Below, one piece after another: positions 45,260 to 57,711 of a stretch of 64,000 nt of DNA. The stretch's first letter is position 1. Each line of letters opens with the position of its first letter. The stretch is from assembly GCA_024036415.1 (NCBI GenBank), contig JAMWET010003518.1:388357-452356 (forward strand), in the 5' to 3' direction. Below the pieces are notes generated by a model that did not search any database, was not told the origin of the DNA, and worked only from the letters and a program-made list of their open reading frames with translations. This DNA is from Prochilodus magdalenae (lineage: Eukaryota > Chordata > Actinopteri > Characiformes > Prochilodontidae). A program made the translations under genes and the position numbers.

Positions 45260-46278
45260 ATATGGAATCTAAGAATGTGAATCCATAAGCATAAGCCTAG
45301 GAGCATACACTCATGCAGTCTGCAATTAACCTTCCTGAACGCAGCTCACAGCTCATTGCATAATGCTGAAGGTGACCGAGAGGAACGTTTGTCTTTCTTG
45401 CTGAATAAGGAAAGCATTACCGGAGCTGCAGTGAGTCAGAACGCCAATAAAACCGCAGAACATGTTATTTGTACATGCGTGTTGCAGCTCAGTAGGGGTA
45501 TGTATATAATGTTCATACAGGGTTGTGCACTCTACATGCGAAATCAATCAATAGGATTAGAAAGCAGGAGCACTACCCTTCTCTGGAATGAAAATAAAGG
45601 GATGAGCTCATGTTTCAGGACAGCGAGTCACACGGCTGGTCCTGTCCCAAAGCTGAACACATGCTAATCCCTCCTCCCCTTCCAAACACACACAAGCCCC
45701 TCTCCCACTGCTCTCACAGGCCGGGGACTGCACATGCCAAACTGCGTCATTCAGCTATTGTGATGGAACACAGCAACACATCCTGGCAACGGCATAGAGG
45801 CACATGCAGGTGACGGAAAGAGCGGCAGCACACGTGACTCAGGAATGTTTGTAAACAATGAGTGGCGCAGAAACTGCTGTACTGTCTAACAGACAAAAAA
45901 CCTTAAATTTCCTTGCTGTTATTTTATTAGTAACAAAGCTTTTGTTTACATTAACAAATAGTTACTCATAGGGTGGGACTTAAGAGTGCGTTAAATCAGG
46001 ATTTGACAGTTTACTTTTCCAAATTATTAATAAAAGCACATCCTGTGATTTCAACACCTGAAAGGTTTGGGTGGTGATGAAGGCTGCCATCACAACAAGG
46101 GGATACATCCAGGCACACGGCATCTAATGGGTCCCCACAGGCAATTATGAAAAAACCTAAACAGCTGTTTTGGCTCACGATGGGATATTTGTTAGCCACA
46201 CAGTAAGAAAAAATAAAAAATGAAAATTAAATGCACTCAGCATCAAATAGTTGCACCAATAGTTGATTCCAGAAAGAC
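45260..46278. other. Non-coding, nothing recognised
   Basis: No gene recognised. Frames of up to 103 codons show no domain. Confidence 0.45.
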
Positions 46279-46280
46279 TC

Positions 46281-46740
46281 AACCGACACAAACAAAACTT
46301 GGTGTGTATGATTGACATCGTGAGACAAAGCAATATTGGGCCTTATCACTGTATCTGACTGACTCAACAGCCACGATTGTGAAGATTCAGCGAGCAGTGA
46401 TGCCCTCCGTGAGTCGTCCTGTTAGGGCCAGCACCATTGGCCAACTGCTGACTACACAGGACTACATGCACACAGACCGTTATGACAACTGCCCTTAACA
46501 CCACGTCAACATCAACAAGGACTGCAATGGTATCGTGGCAGACTGTCATAGAGAGACTGGCAGCGGGTCATCTTCAGTAACGAGTCCTGCTTTTGTCTTG
46601 GATGACCAACGAATCTGTGTGTGGAGGCAACTTGGTCAGCAGCAAGATGAAGATTTAGTTTTTTGACACACATCACATGTCCAGAAGGCCTGGTGTCATT
46701 CCAGCACCACCTCTGCAGGAACTGTGTGGGAATATTTAGG
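46281..46740 (+). pseudogene. Decayed Tc1/mariner-family transposase, copy 2
   Basis: Aligns along its length with 13011-13500 (for example gtgatgccctccgtga, ccagcaccatt, cttaacaccacgtca, ctgcaatggt, ggcagcgggtcat, tcctgcttttgtcttgg, aaggcctggtgtca). Translation with frame changes gives QRVIFSNESC where active copies have SDES, so the first catalytic aspartate has become N. Stops follow. No inverted ends were found. It is an old remnant of the same family, independently mutated. Confidence 0.65.
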
Positions 46741-46744
46741 CTGC

Positions 46745-48440
46745 AGCGGTGGCTAAGTGACTATAGCGGTGACGCACCCAGCACTGCATGCACCCTCATG
46801 GCGCATACTAACCACATGTAAGGGGCCCACTAAACGTTAATGCCCATGATCAGATGACTTGATGATTGGTGCTTGGATACAACACTTTATTGCCAGCAAA
46901 ACATATTTTAAACATCGAAACAGCGAAAGTCCTCATTTACACGTGTAATACTCATAGTTAGTATTTAATATGTTAACACCTTATTGCAAACCAACAAAGT
47001 CTTATGTTCATAGTGTGTACCCTTAGTAGTGATGTTGTAAATCAGTCGGGAGCATCAACATTATGGCTCATGCATGCTCTGCATACACTCACCAACCTTA
47101 ACCCTCCCTCCCTCCTAGTACCAGAATAAAGAGCCCTCACTTCCTTTCGCTGGAAGAGTTTCCCTCTTTATATTTTGCCAGGGCACGGCCTGATCTGGGC
47201 TGTTGTTGTATGGCTAATTTTAAAATGACACCTATCGCTGCCAAGATTCTGGAATGTGGAGCCACAGCACTGGCCAGTATCTTACACCAGAGCTACTTTA
47301 CCTACAAAACAGTCAGGCAGTAATCAAGCCTCATTTAACTCAAGACTGAAGACAAACAAACAGAAACACGTTCACCTAAGTTCAAACAGCCCATGCTCAT
47401 GAATTTAACCCAGAGGACTGAAACAAGGAAACAGTTCCCAGGAGTCAGTCTGATCTGTTTGTTTTTGACCGCATATGCAAACAGCCTACTCAACTTTTTA
47501 CCCCCCAGATGAAACACAGCTGCCTGTAACAGAAGAGCTGTTTTTTGTTTGGTGGGTTTGTGGGTCTCATGACAGACCGCTTATCTTTGAAGTGCTTTTA
47601 AGCACAAGAATGGATACGAGCAAGCCAAGACTGCTCTCTTGGACACAGATTATAATTTACTAAAGATAAGATAAACAATTAAACAACTGTAATTTGAATT
47701 CCAATAAATTTCATACAAATTCTGCAGACACCACTTGCAATCCTACCTGTAAGTCAGCATGCAGGAGCTCCCAGGGGTATCCAGCCTAAGCAGTTCATTA
47801 AAGAGAGTGCTATACAACGACTCGACATGCAAAAACGCCCACGTCCCCAAAGAGACCCTTAACCTAAGAGACCCTTCTTCACCATCTCTAACAGAACAGG
47901 CAGTGGTCATGCTTGTGGGGGAGCTTTCATTACAGAGTGTCCTGATGAAGCTGTCGTCCGCATCGCCATGATTGATTGAGGTTTGGCCTTGGAGGATATT
48001 GAACAGTGAGAGCAGCCGCTTCCCATTTACGACAGAGCTTAAGCAGACAGTCCTGAGTGCCAAGCATAGCCAGTGCTAACCAGCTCTGCCTAAAAGATGC
48101 AATGAAGCCACACTGATTGATTACAGCTCCCACATGACGCTAACAGATTTGCCGGATGTGAGGGGAAATCATTACCCTCCTCTACACAATCAGTAAAATG
48201 GTATTCTATTAAGATGGATAATACTCATTAGAGAACCCAATACCAGTGTGCTGAGTGTTCCCTTTCCTAACAAAGCTGAATCATACCATGTGTTACTGTA
48301 ATTTGCAAGCTCTTAAATCGACAATCCAGCCACGAAAATCCAGTTCACATTTCTATCCCAAATGTAGTTTGGTTCTATGGTATTATACTAGTGCTATGAG
48401 GTTATCTATGGCCATTATAATCACACATGCAAATGCAAGG
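46745..48440. other. Non-coding; one anonymous minus-strand frame
   Basis: A 106-codon minus frame (48063-47743) meets a donor-like ACAG|GTAGGA near 47749, but no acceptor or domain supports it. Nothing else recognised. Confidence 0.4.
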
Positions 48441-48442
48441 CA

Positions 48443-48526
48443 ATATATATATATATATATACACAAGCAATTTCATGTACATTTGACATATATATATATA
48501 TGTCAAATGTACATGAAATTGCTTGT
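48443..48526. repeat. (TA)n and a perfect 64-bp palindrome
   Basis: After a TA run at 48443-48461, positions 48463-48494 are exactly complementary, in reverse, to 48495-48526, giving 32 bp arms with no spacer. Only the central part is TA; the outer 24 bp of each arm is complex sequence. A spacer-free perfect palindrome of this size would form a cruciform or hairpin. It is followed at once by a long T tract. Confidence 0.95.
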
Positions 48527-48528
48527 AG

Positions 48529-48538
48529 GGTTTTTTTT

Positions 48539-48584
<46 letters not shown>

Positions 48585-48586
48585 CT

Positions 48587-48647
<61 letters not shown>

Positions 48648-48731
48648 CTTTTTCTTTTTTTTTTTTTTTTTTTTTTTTTCTGTGCTTTTTTTTTTTTTTT
48701 TTTATTTTTTTTTTTTTTTTTTTTCTTTTTT
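48529..48731. repeat. Poly-T tract, about 200 bp
   Basis: Almost pure T with about ten scattered C, G and A interruptions. Far longer than the usual poly-A tail of a retroposon read from the other strand. It follows the perfect palindrome directly. The exact length is unlikely to be reliable in any assembly. Confidence 0.95.
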
Positions 48732-48734
48732 TGT

Positions 48735-50492
48735 ATACATTGTATAATATAGTGTTACTGTTACTGGAAATAAACAGTGTATTAGTATGTTGATGTAAAT
48801 GGAACCGGTTTCTGATTGGTCATACTGATTGGAACGTATGTAAGATCCTTGACGAATGGTGGGTCAAAGTTCATGCCCTCTTTCGAATTCATAGGTCATT
48901 ATGGAGGCAGGTCAATCATGATTATAGAAGTGTGTAATGCTAGAGGAAAAAAAAATGACATGTTCCTGAGTGCCATGAAGAGCACAGTATGGGTTGTCTA
49001 TCCCTCAAAGCAAAGTTGAGGTAATGGATGTATTCATATGTCCAAAGGGCTTTAAATGTGGCAACTTACTGTTTTGCTGTGATCAGAGCTAGCCGTTAGC
49101 ATCTTGGTAATGTTTGCAGTAGGTCTGCATGATATTTGATAAAGGTGCTGAACTGAGATGCTGCACTGCAGGATGCGCAGGGTGTGCAGACTGTTTTGTT
49201 TGAGGGTAAACAGTGCTTGATTATGGCTCACGTGTCTCTCACAGCGACGTGCTGAAGTTGAGTAAACCTTATGAGAAGAGTCAGCGCAGTGTGTCCATGT
49301 CAATAACAAATGCGTTTTCACTGGCAAAGGCGTTAAAAACTATCACAATCGGTCAGACTTCATGTAGCTGCTGACACAAAGATACAGACATGCAATCACA
49401 GTGGAGATACGGCCCGAAGCACATGACTATCCTCATGTCTAGTGTGGAATGACTACTGCTGAGGAAGCAGCCTTAGGGGGCGGGGACCCAGCTACCCTTT
49501 GGCCGCTGAGTGGCTGCTGTGTGTCCTGAGGAAGACAAAAGCGTGACTGTAAGTTTTTACCATGCAGGCCCGACGAGACATATCAGAGGTGAGGGGAAGA
49601 AGTGAAGCAGCTGTTAGAGCGCTTGCTTTGTGATTGTGTGTAACGTCATGTACAACTCGTGCCAGTGCCGGGATAGCGGAGGGGCTGCCTCCTTCCTGTT
49701 CTTTCACGAGCCAGGCCAAAACACCACACCACAATCGGACCCCCAGAACTGTCATATCAGGCCCAACAGGCCTTTCCAAGTGATGGACCTGCAGTCAGTG
49801 AGTAGAGGCCACAGTTCTTACAATGTATAAATTAAAAAATGTGTGCAAGATTACGAATTTTTTATTCAAGCATGATGTACACCATGATTTACTTCACTGT
49901 GAAAATACTTTTTTTTTTTTTTTAAGCAAAAATTAAAATTAACACAAATTTAGGCATCGGACATTTTTTCGGTAAATGTGTGCAAGGTGTATTTGCCCTG
50001 ACCCTTTTTAACGTATTATGACTTCACAGCTGCGACACGATGGGTAACATTCAGGCTTTCATGCATGTGCATACTAAAGTCACAACACAAGACTGTGCAT
50101 GGCTTCCTCTGGACAGGACATTATGTCTCTGTATTCACCCGGATGACCCTCTGTAGGTTTTCCCTTGTGCCTTTATGGATCACAAAACAGGCCCCACAGT
50201 GTCACTGGGCTGGGCTACCCAGCAGGACAGATTAGGGTGTTGTAACAAAAGCCAAAGTGTAATGCATATAATAGCCCACATTTCCACCATCAAGAACTCA
50301 AATAGCCATGAACCACAAGCCTTATGATTGCAATTTCCATTCTTATGCCGATAATTCAGGTGCTGTGACATGACACAGGCATCTGAGGGCCGGCACGTAC
50401 TGCTAACTAAACAGTTGCAAGCGCGGCACTTGAGCAGGGGGCCAGCAAACTGGATCAACACTATTCTGTTAACTAGGAGAAATTTGACCACA
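48735..50492. other. Non-coding; weak exon-like frame at 49650-49798
   Basis: A plus-strand frame beginning MYNSCQCRDSGG at 49650 runs to a TCA|GTGAGT donor-like site at 49798. I recognise no protein and see no acceptor or promoter, so it is only a weak lead. A T run lies at 49911-49923. Confidence 0.35.
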
Positions 50493-50493
50493 A

Positions 50494-50556
50494 AATATAA
50501 TATATATATATATATATTTTATATATTTTATATATATATATAATATATATATAAAA
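50494..50556. repeat. AT-only imperfect palindromic repeat
   Basis: About 60 bp of A and T only, with TA runs separated by TTTT blocks, partly self-complementary. Confidence 0.9.
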
Positions 50557-50559
50557 ACC

Positions 50560-51525
50560 AAGGCACAACACTAATTGATTAAGGGATCGTCAAGTCTTTG
50601 CTCAGGGGCCGTCCCTATACCACACCTCATATTGATAAAAACACTCACCTTCCTTTGATAAAAACAATCAATATTATGGCCACTGAAAAATTGACAGTTT
50701 AGCAACAAGACATGCACATTCAAGGGAGGTTGGCTACAGTCCTATGATCTTAAATTCTGAATAATATATGCAACTGAGCAATATCATTTTCTTTCTAATG
50801 TCCTGGGACAATCTTTCTTTGCTTCCTTTGGTCCATGTTGAGTGTAGTACACACCTTGGTCAACTCAGAGACCACAGTGGACTACCTGTAGCCCTACATA
50901 TAGGCCCACTGGGACTGATTTACAAGATTGTAGACACTGTGTGATGCTAATTAGTGGAACACACCTCCTGATTAACATGTTCTTTGTCACATTTTCAAGG
51001 TGTATAATCATTCCTATTTTTTTTTAAATAATTCGGTTGAAAGCATGATGAAAACAATATCTGACTTCATTTGTCATTGTCATAGAATTATTGATTATTA
51101 CTTGTGTCAGATTAAAGTTATTTTGTTACCATCGTGTTTTTTTGTGTACACGTTGTGTATATGGCAATGTGTGAAACAGATACCTAGTAGCCCAATGTTT
51201 GGACAGGCAAAGGAATCTGGAAAGGAAATTTCCTTGCAGCACAAAGAAGGCGAAGTGTAGGATGATGATAAACATGCTGCGCCAAGTTTTGACGAGTGTT
51301 TATTGAACACTGCATAACAACACATGAGATTTTGAGCTGGCTAATTTGGGCATGCACGTTAAAGGCTGCACACATGACACAACTGTTAATCCCAATTAGT
51401 TATATGGCAAATAATCACAGCATAAAAAGCTTCTGATCGTGACAGGCCTAATCAGAGTTGTCCATTTCATCGCAGCCTTAATAGGAACCTTGTGTCCAGC
51501 AACTCTAATCTTCCTACTTCCTCTG
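50560..51525. other. Non-coding, nothing recognised
   Basis: AT-rich and without a recognisable gene. See the rejected list for a small minus-strand splice-like unit near 50650. Confidence 0.45.
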
Positions 51526-51526
51526 C

Positions 51527-51700
51527 CCCCCTTTTTTTATTTTTTTGCCTGTTTTTTTTTTTTATTTTCCCCATTTTTTTTTTTTTCACAACTTTCACAC
51601 CTGCAATCAGCTGTCAGTCAATGATGCTCTGTCTGAGGCTCCCGTTTCTTTTTTTTCTTTTTTCCTCCCTTTTTTTTTTTTTTTCTCTCCTTTTTTCTCA
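51527..51700. repeat. T-rich low-complexity cluster
   Basis: Several T runs of 7 to 12 separated by short C/G-containing words, in two groups (51531-51587 and 51647-51700). Confidence 0.9.
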
Positions 51701-51704
51701 CCTT

Positions 51705-52650
51705 TTCTGTGTGCCATTTAATGGACTAATCTAGAGGGCGGGACTCAACCAATGTCCATGGCAGAGTTTTCTCTATTTGGATTTCGGGTAGCTTCTTATA
51801 TTCGCGTCAGGTGAATGTCACAGACTCTGATCAGCATGTTTTTCGGCTCAAACTCTATTAGAGAACATACGACGATCACGGGCTCGCCGACCAATCCATT
51901 CGCGCGCGTAGATTTGGCTATGTCTCTTTAAAGTGTAAGATATGGAATACTTGTCACTTAGGTAATCGCGATTGTTGACTGTGTCTGCAAGAACCATTTA
52001 CGTGTGTGTACAGATACTGGTATTTGTAGCGTGATAGCCCGTGTTGTGTCAGTCGTATCACGCTGGTGATGAATGCGATCTGTGGGGTCAGTATTGTTTA
52101 TGTGGATATTGTTGTGATGAATATCGTAAAACCATTGGGTCAAGTTGGGACAGATAGTCAGAAAACTATTAAAAACCAAAACACTGCGGCATGTATGCTC
52201 ATCTGTGTTTAAACATGTATCTGTGTATACTGAGGATAATTTTTGGGCATATATTGCTCATAATTTACATAGTAATAGTCGAGAACAGCTAACACAGTGA
52301 AATCAAGGCCATAAGGCATCATAAAGATCTGTTACAGTATTCTGCTGTATGTAGTATTCTATAGAATAAATGCTTTATATTACTTGACATAAGACGTTCG
52401 GACTCTTAAGTGTTCATAACTCCCGCACAGTAAACAACAATCACAGTATAAAGCTCCCTTGCAAAAGCAACATACATACATGATACTGTGAGTTATGACA
52501 TTGTTGGACGTATTCATGGGCGTGATTTATGAAACCATTGTATAATAGATAGTATTATTATAAATTATAAATATTATTGTATATGTTTATACAATGTTCT
52601 GTACTAATAAGCCTTTTGTAACTACACACGTACACAAAGTCTTTCAATAC
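51705..52650. other. Non-coding, nothing recognised
   Basis: A slightly CpG-rich patch around 51780-51920 (for example cgcgcgcgta near 51902) is followed by AT-rich sequence. No gene recognised. Confidence 0.4.
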
Positions 52651-52654
52651 CTAT

Positions 52655-52686
52655 TAATATATATATATATATATATATATTATAAG

Positions 52687-52725
<39 letters not shown>
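52655..52725. repeat. (TA)n microsatellite in two blocks
   Basis: Two TA runs of about 27 and 36 bp separated by a short non-repeat word at 52682-52688. Confidence 0.95.
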
Positions 52726-52727
<2 letters not shown>

Positions 52728-52729
52728 AA

Positions 52730-53245
52730 ATGTTATTTAGATCTATATGAATGCTGCTGCTTCTGCTTTTCACAGGCAGCGATGTATCTAGAACCTCCTG
52801 CGAACTTCAAGGCATGATCAGCTGATCCTGTTCCTAATTATTCTGGTAGTTAATCTAAAGTGAAGGCCTTAGGTCCAGCTCCTGAGGTCCCAACCAATGG
52901 GAAAGCTTGCTCGTCTATATCTACCTACCTACCACAAAGAAACAGTCCTGATTGGCTAATTGAAATAAGAATAACGTCAAACAGACCTAAATGGACAGGA
53001 CCTATAATTGATCGTTTATATAATTCACTTTATACGTGTAGTATTTCAAAATACTGGATCTTATCTTTTTATATAACTTCACATTTAAATGGATTCAGAA
53101 ACATAAAGCTTTGCTGGGTTCTTCAGCTTTGGCTTATTTGTATAAATGCTTTAATGACTCATAACATGGAAAACATGTTATGATGCCTTGTGTAAACACT
53201 GATGAAGTTTTATGATGTAGCATGTACTTGGCAGTCCAGATATAA
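52730..53245. other. Non-coding, nothing recognised
   Basis: AT-rich sequence without a recognisable gene. Confidence 0.45.
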
Positions 53246-53248
53246 AAA

Positions 53249-53322
53249 TTATCATCATTATCATCATTATACCCATCACCATCCCATCATCACCATTACC
53301 ATCACCATCATCATCACCAGCA
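53249..53322. repeat. (ATC)n imperfect microsatellite
   Basis: About 74 bp of CAT/CAC triplets with interruptions. Confidence 0.9.
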
Positions 53323-53329
53323 CCCATAA

Positions 53330-54855
53330 GGACACATTTGCCTGTATCCATATATTCTGCCTACAGCATTTTAGCTCCGCCCATTCACAGTGACGTTATA
53401 AGGAGTGGTTTAGCTCTGACTGCTGTTTGAAGGAAGCCACTCAGAGGAGACCTCATTTACATACGCCAGTCTTATAGACAAACTAACATGAACAGTGTTT
53501 AAAGGACGAGGGGTAAAAGGAGGTGGGGAAACGATCATGGATAAATGAATTAGGGCCAGGGATCTGCAACGAGGGCGTAATCCTGATTTCAGGACTCCAT
53601 CTGTAGAAAATAATAATAATAATAATAATAATAATTATAATATTAATCAGATATTCTGAGCTTTATGATAAAGGAACCATATATGCTCCACGTGTGGCGG
53701 GCATTCCTTACAGTGAGCTGCGAGTTGCAAATAGTGACTAATGCAGACCTCGATACCAGATCCATCTTAACATTGTCTATAAGTTCTTAATATACAGCGT
53801 CGCTGTGAGAGCAGCACAATCGATTACCTCACTACACATCAACAATCTGATTGGTCGCCACATTAGTCATTGCATAAAAGTAGTTCCAGCAGGTTTGAGG
53901 GACCAGCAGATGAGTTTTGACGTGTCGGGTTATATATAATAGGCCTATAGCTGTAGGATGCAGCCCTTTAATGAGAAGCTGATTGTGTTGAAGTCTGTCT
54001 GGTTGTGGTTTATTGTCTGATCTAATTGATCTCGTATAATGGTTGTGTCTGACATGATTAGTTATGAGTTTCACTTCTGAGTTCCAAATACAAGGTATAC
54101 CCTGAGCTCGTCACTGTCCACCTTGGTTCATAATCCGTCTTGAGGAATGTGCTGAGTGGTGTCACCGGGGGTTATTAAATGACTGATCTCAAAACGAAGG
54201 GTCATGTAGAGTGAACTGGCTGGATCTGGGAATGGATTGTCAGATCCGAAGTGACGCTGCCGGTACGAGTGTTGCTAATACAAAAAGCACATCTCGAAGG
54301 GACAGTGTGGCTGGCTGTGTGCCCCCTGCCGGGATATTTCCATAGTAACTTGAGACTCTGTCAAGATGAGAGGACGTGGTAAGGAGATGGGCCAATTGAT
54401 TTCTGTATGTAGAGCAGTCCGAGCCTTTGCTGACCACTCGATACGTTAAAGTGTCAGGACTGAGGCCCAATCATCTGTCTTGTGTTTTCCTCATTTAGGT
54501 TTTGTGAAGTTGCTGTTGGGCGTTAGGCTTAGATTCAGAGACTAGCCGATATATTGGCTAGCAGATGATACACGGTAACAGTCCGATATTAAAATAGGAT
54601 TATTACTATAGAGTAATCGTAAAGTTCTGTAGTTCATTAGCAAACTATAGTGAGCCCTGATACGGCAACGGATGATGGACAAAATACATATATATTATAA
54701 CAGACTCACCCAGATGTATATAAAATGGATATAAGTTTGAGTTTATATTAGACATTACATAATATATAAGAGATTACTATATTATAATTAAACTCTATTA
54801 ACATAAACTCTATTAACTACCCTTAATAAATATGTTATTAATTTTGATGAAGAGG
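53330..54855. other. Non-coding; short (AAT)n at 53610-53633
   Basis: No gene recognised. A small AAT run lies at 53610-53633. The rest is ordinary. Confidence 0.45.
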
Positions 54856-54861
54856 ATCCTG

Positions 54862-54863
54862 CT

Positions 54864-54905
<42 letters not shown>

Positions 54906-55010
54906 GATGATGATGATCATCATCATCATAGTCTTAATAATAATAATAATAAAGATGATAATAACAATAATAATAATAAAGATGATGATAATAATAATAA
55001 TAATAATCAT

Positions 55011-55073
<63 letters not shown>

Positions 55074-55089
55074 GACGATGATGATGATG

Positions 55090-55139
<50 letters not shown>

Positions 55140-55260
55140 GATGATAATAATAATAATAATAAAGACGATAATGATGATAATAATAATAACAATAATAATA
55201 ATAATAATAATAATAAAGATGATTATGATTATGATAATTAATATATAATATAATCATGCA
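54862..55260. repeat. Compound AAT/GAT array with strand switches
   Basis: About 400 bp of AAT and GAT triplets with recurrent AAAGATGATG joins. Around 54908-54930 GATGATGATGATC turns into CATCATCATC, and at about 55015-55072 the join appears inverted (CATCATCTTTATTATT) before returning to the plus-strand form. The array thus contains inverted segments and can fold on itself. All long frames over it are artefacts. Confidence 0.95.
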
Positions 55261-55315
55261 TAATAATAATAATGTAAGTAAAAAACAAATAATAATTAAA
55301 AAGGATTGGATCGAT

Positions 55316-55319
55316 GATG

Positions 55320-55399
<80 letters not shown>

Positions 55400-55400
55400 A
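55316..55400. repeat. (AAT)n(GAT)n microsatellite
   Basis: About 50 bp of AAT followed by about 30 bp of GAT, then a short A run. A single-orientation relative of the array at 54862-55260, only 56 bp away. Confidence 0.95.
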
Positions 55401-55404
55401 AAAA

Positions 55405-56355
55405 AATACTAATAATGTGAATGTATTTTTTAATTGCCTGCAGAATTAATTTGTTAAACAGTCATTCAGAGTGGTTTGGTGTGAAATGCGCTGTTCCTGT
55501 CAAAATAGTTTAAAGTGGTGGTGATGGGAACCGGACGTCCACCCCTTGAATGAACTGCCGGATGTCTGATGACCTGGTTTCTGTGTGAATTAAGGGTGTG
55601 TTGGCTGTACAGTGATATCTTTGTGACAATACTCAGAGGTTTTTGTGCCACCCGAGCAACGTATATAGTCTAATTCATCATCATGTAAACTCAGGAAACC
55701 AGGCGTCGGGTTACGGCCCGTGCAGATGCTGAGAGCCACTGATTCTATGATCAGCACCACTGTAAAGAGATGTGTAAGGGGAGCGATCCTCTAAATCGGA
55801 CCTTCTCACAGTCCAGACGGCTCGTGTGACTTTTTTTTATCTCAGTCCTGTCTTAGTGGGATGTAATAACTAATAGTATAAATCTAAAATGGATGGAAGC
55901 TCTCAAACTCTTTCACAATGCTGTGTGTGGCACAGCCGGTCTTATTTTTAATATCAGTTCGGTCCCTACTTTGCATACTCAAAACATCATCTTCCTTGCA
56001 CGTCTTGTCTCGATGCACTCGGCCTAGCCGGCTCCCTGGCGTGCCAGTATAGGGTCAAGGCTATGAGGTCCGGGGTGTGAGGTGAGAGTTATGGAGCTGA
56101 AACTCAGCTTCAGGTGAGGGTATGGAAGGGTTTTTCATATAGGGTACACCTTTGTGCAATTAATTCACCGTTCTGTTTCCTCCCGCAGTACGACGAAGTG
56201 TTTAGCCTGATAGTCCTCTGTTATGGTTTTGGCTTCAGCTGGGATTGCAGTTAGTGTCGGTGCAAACATAAATGGCATTGTTTCAGGAAAAAAATTACGA
56301 TCGGGCCTCTGTTTCCCCTCCTCCTGTTTTCATAGACAGAGACTTCTGTTTTAAA
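55405..56355. other. Non-coding; one copy of a short dispersed motif
   Basis: Holds a plus-strand copy (about 55514-55542) of the motif gtggtgatgggaaccggacg that recurs near 58695, 62263 and 62605. No gene recognised. Confidence 0.45.
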
Positions 56356-56359
56356 CAAG

Positions 56360-57385
56360 TGTATAGACTGAGTCTGTCTACAGTTTTCTCATTAGGTGGA
56401 GTGGTTAAACTACTAGCTCTAAATGTTAGTACTGCGGTATAGACTGATCCTGTTTCTACAGTTTTCTCAATTAGGTGGAGTGGTATTACTGCTAAGCTCT
56501 AAATGTAGTGTACTGTGGTATAGACTGAGTCCTGTGCTACAGTTTATCATTAGGTTCGAGTGTATAGCCTTAAGCCTTTAAATGTAGGTTACTGTGGTAC
56601 TAGACTGAGTTCCTGTTCTACAGTTTCTCATTAGGATTCGTAGTGTATAACTCTAAGCTCTAAATGTAGGTATACTGTGGTATAGACTAGTTCTGTCTAC
56701 AGTTTCTCATTAGGTCGCGTGTATAACTAAACTCTAAATGTAGGTACTGTGGTTTTTAAAAAAAAAAAAAATAGATGAGTCGTTCTACAGTTTTTCTCAT
56801 TAGGTCCGAAGTTGTTAACTCCTAAGTTCTAGATGTAGGTACTGTGGTATAGACGGAGTCTGTTCTAATTTCCTCATTAGTCGCGTGATAACTCTAAGCT
56901 CTAAATCTAGGTACTGTGTATAGACTGAGTCTGATTCTACAGTTTCTCATTAGGTCGACTGTAATAACTCTCAGCTCTAAAGTAGGTACTGTGGCTATAG
57001 ACTGGTCTGTTCTACAATTTCTCGTTAATGTCGACTGTATAACTCTAAGCTCTAATTAGGTACGTGGTATAGACTATCTGTTTCTGCAATTTCTCTGGTA
57101 GGTCTAGTGTATAACTAGCTCTAAATGTAGGTTACTATGGTATACACTGAGTCTCGTTCCTACATTTCGCATTATGTCTAGTGTATAACTCTAAGATGTA
57201 AATGTAGATACTGTGGTATAGACTGAGTCTGTTCTCAGTTTCTCATTAGGTTCGAGTGTATAACTCTAGCTCTAAATGTGGTACTGTGGTATAGACCTGA
57301 GTCCTGTTTCTACAGTTTCTCTTAGGACGGCTGTATAGCGTAAGCCTTAAATTGAGGCACTGTGGTCTAGACTGATTCTGTTCTG
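56360..57385. repeat. Minisatellite 1, about 13 units of about 75 bp
   Basis: Each unit carries, in order, tctacagtttctcattagg, a tcgagtgtataactctaagc-type block, tctaaatgtaggtactgtgg and tatagactgagtctgt. Units differ mainly by single-base gains and losses, many of them in homopolymers (ctgtt / cctgttt, gtt / gttt, tctac / ttctac). One unit carries a 13-A insertion near 56757. True unit sequences are probably more uniform than shown. Confidence 0.9.
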
Positions 57386-57710
57386 GAACTTGGAATATTG
57401 CTGCACTGTTCTAGATGTTTGGAATTTCTGCATGTTCTAGACGTTTGAACTTGCTGCACTGGTCTAAGATGTTGGGAACATTGCTGCGACTGTTGCTAGA
57501 TGTGGAACTTGCTACACTGTTCTAGATGTTTGACACTTACTGCACTGTGTTCTAGATGTTGGAACATTACTGTGCACGTCCTAGATGTTGAGAACATTGC
57601 TGCACGGTTCTAGGGAAATGTTAGAACTAACTACACTGTCTCTAGATGTTGGAACATTAATGCACTGTTCTAAGATAGTTGGAACATTGCTTCACGGTTC
57701 TAGATAGTAT
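57386..57710. repeat. Minisatellite 2, about 12 units of about 28 bp
   Basis: Units read close to gttctagatgttggaacatt followed by gctgcact. It begins exactly where minisatellite 1 ends, without spacer, and shows the same single-base indel noise. Confidence 0.9.
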
Positions 57711-57711
57711 T

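Noticed and set aside
47743..48063. 106-codon minus-strand frame ending near a GTAGGA donor
   Set aside because: No domain, no acceptor and ordinary composition.
48255..48752. Poly-phenylalanine frames
   Set aside because: Translation of the T tract.
50648..50690. Minus-strand acceptor and GTGAGT donor around a 34-nt segment
   Set aside because: Splice signals are present, but the polypyrimidine tract is weak and neither open frame resembles a known domain; likely coincidence.
54813..55257. Ile/Met, Tyr/His and Asn/Asp-rich frames
   Set aside because: Translation of the AAT/GAT array on both strands.
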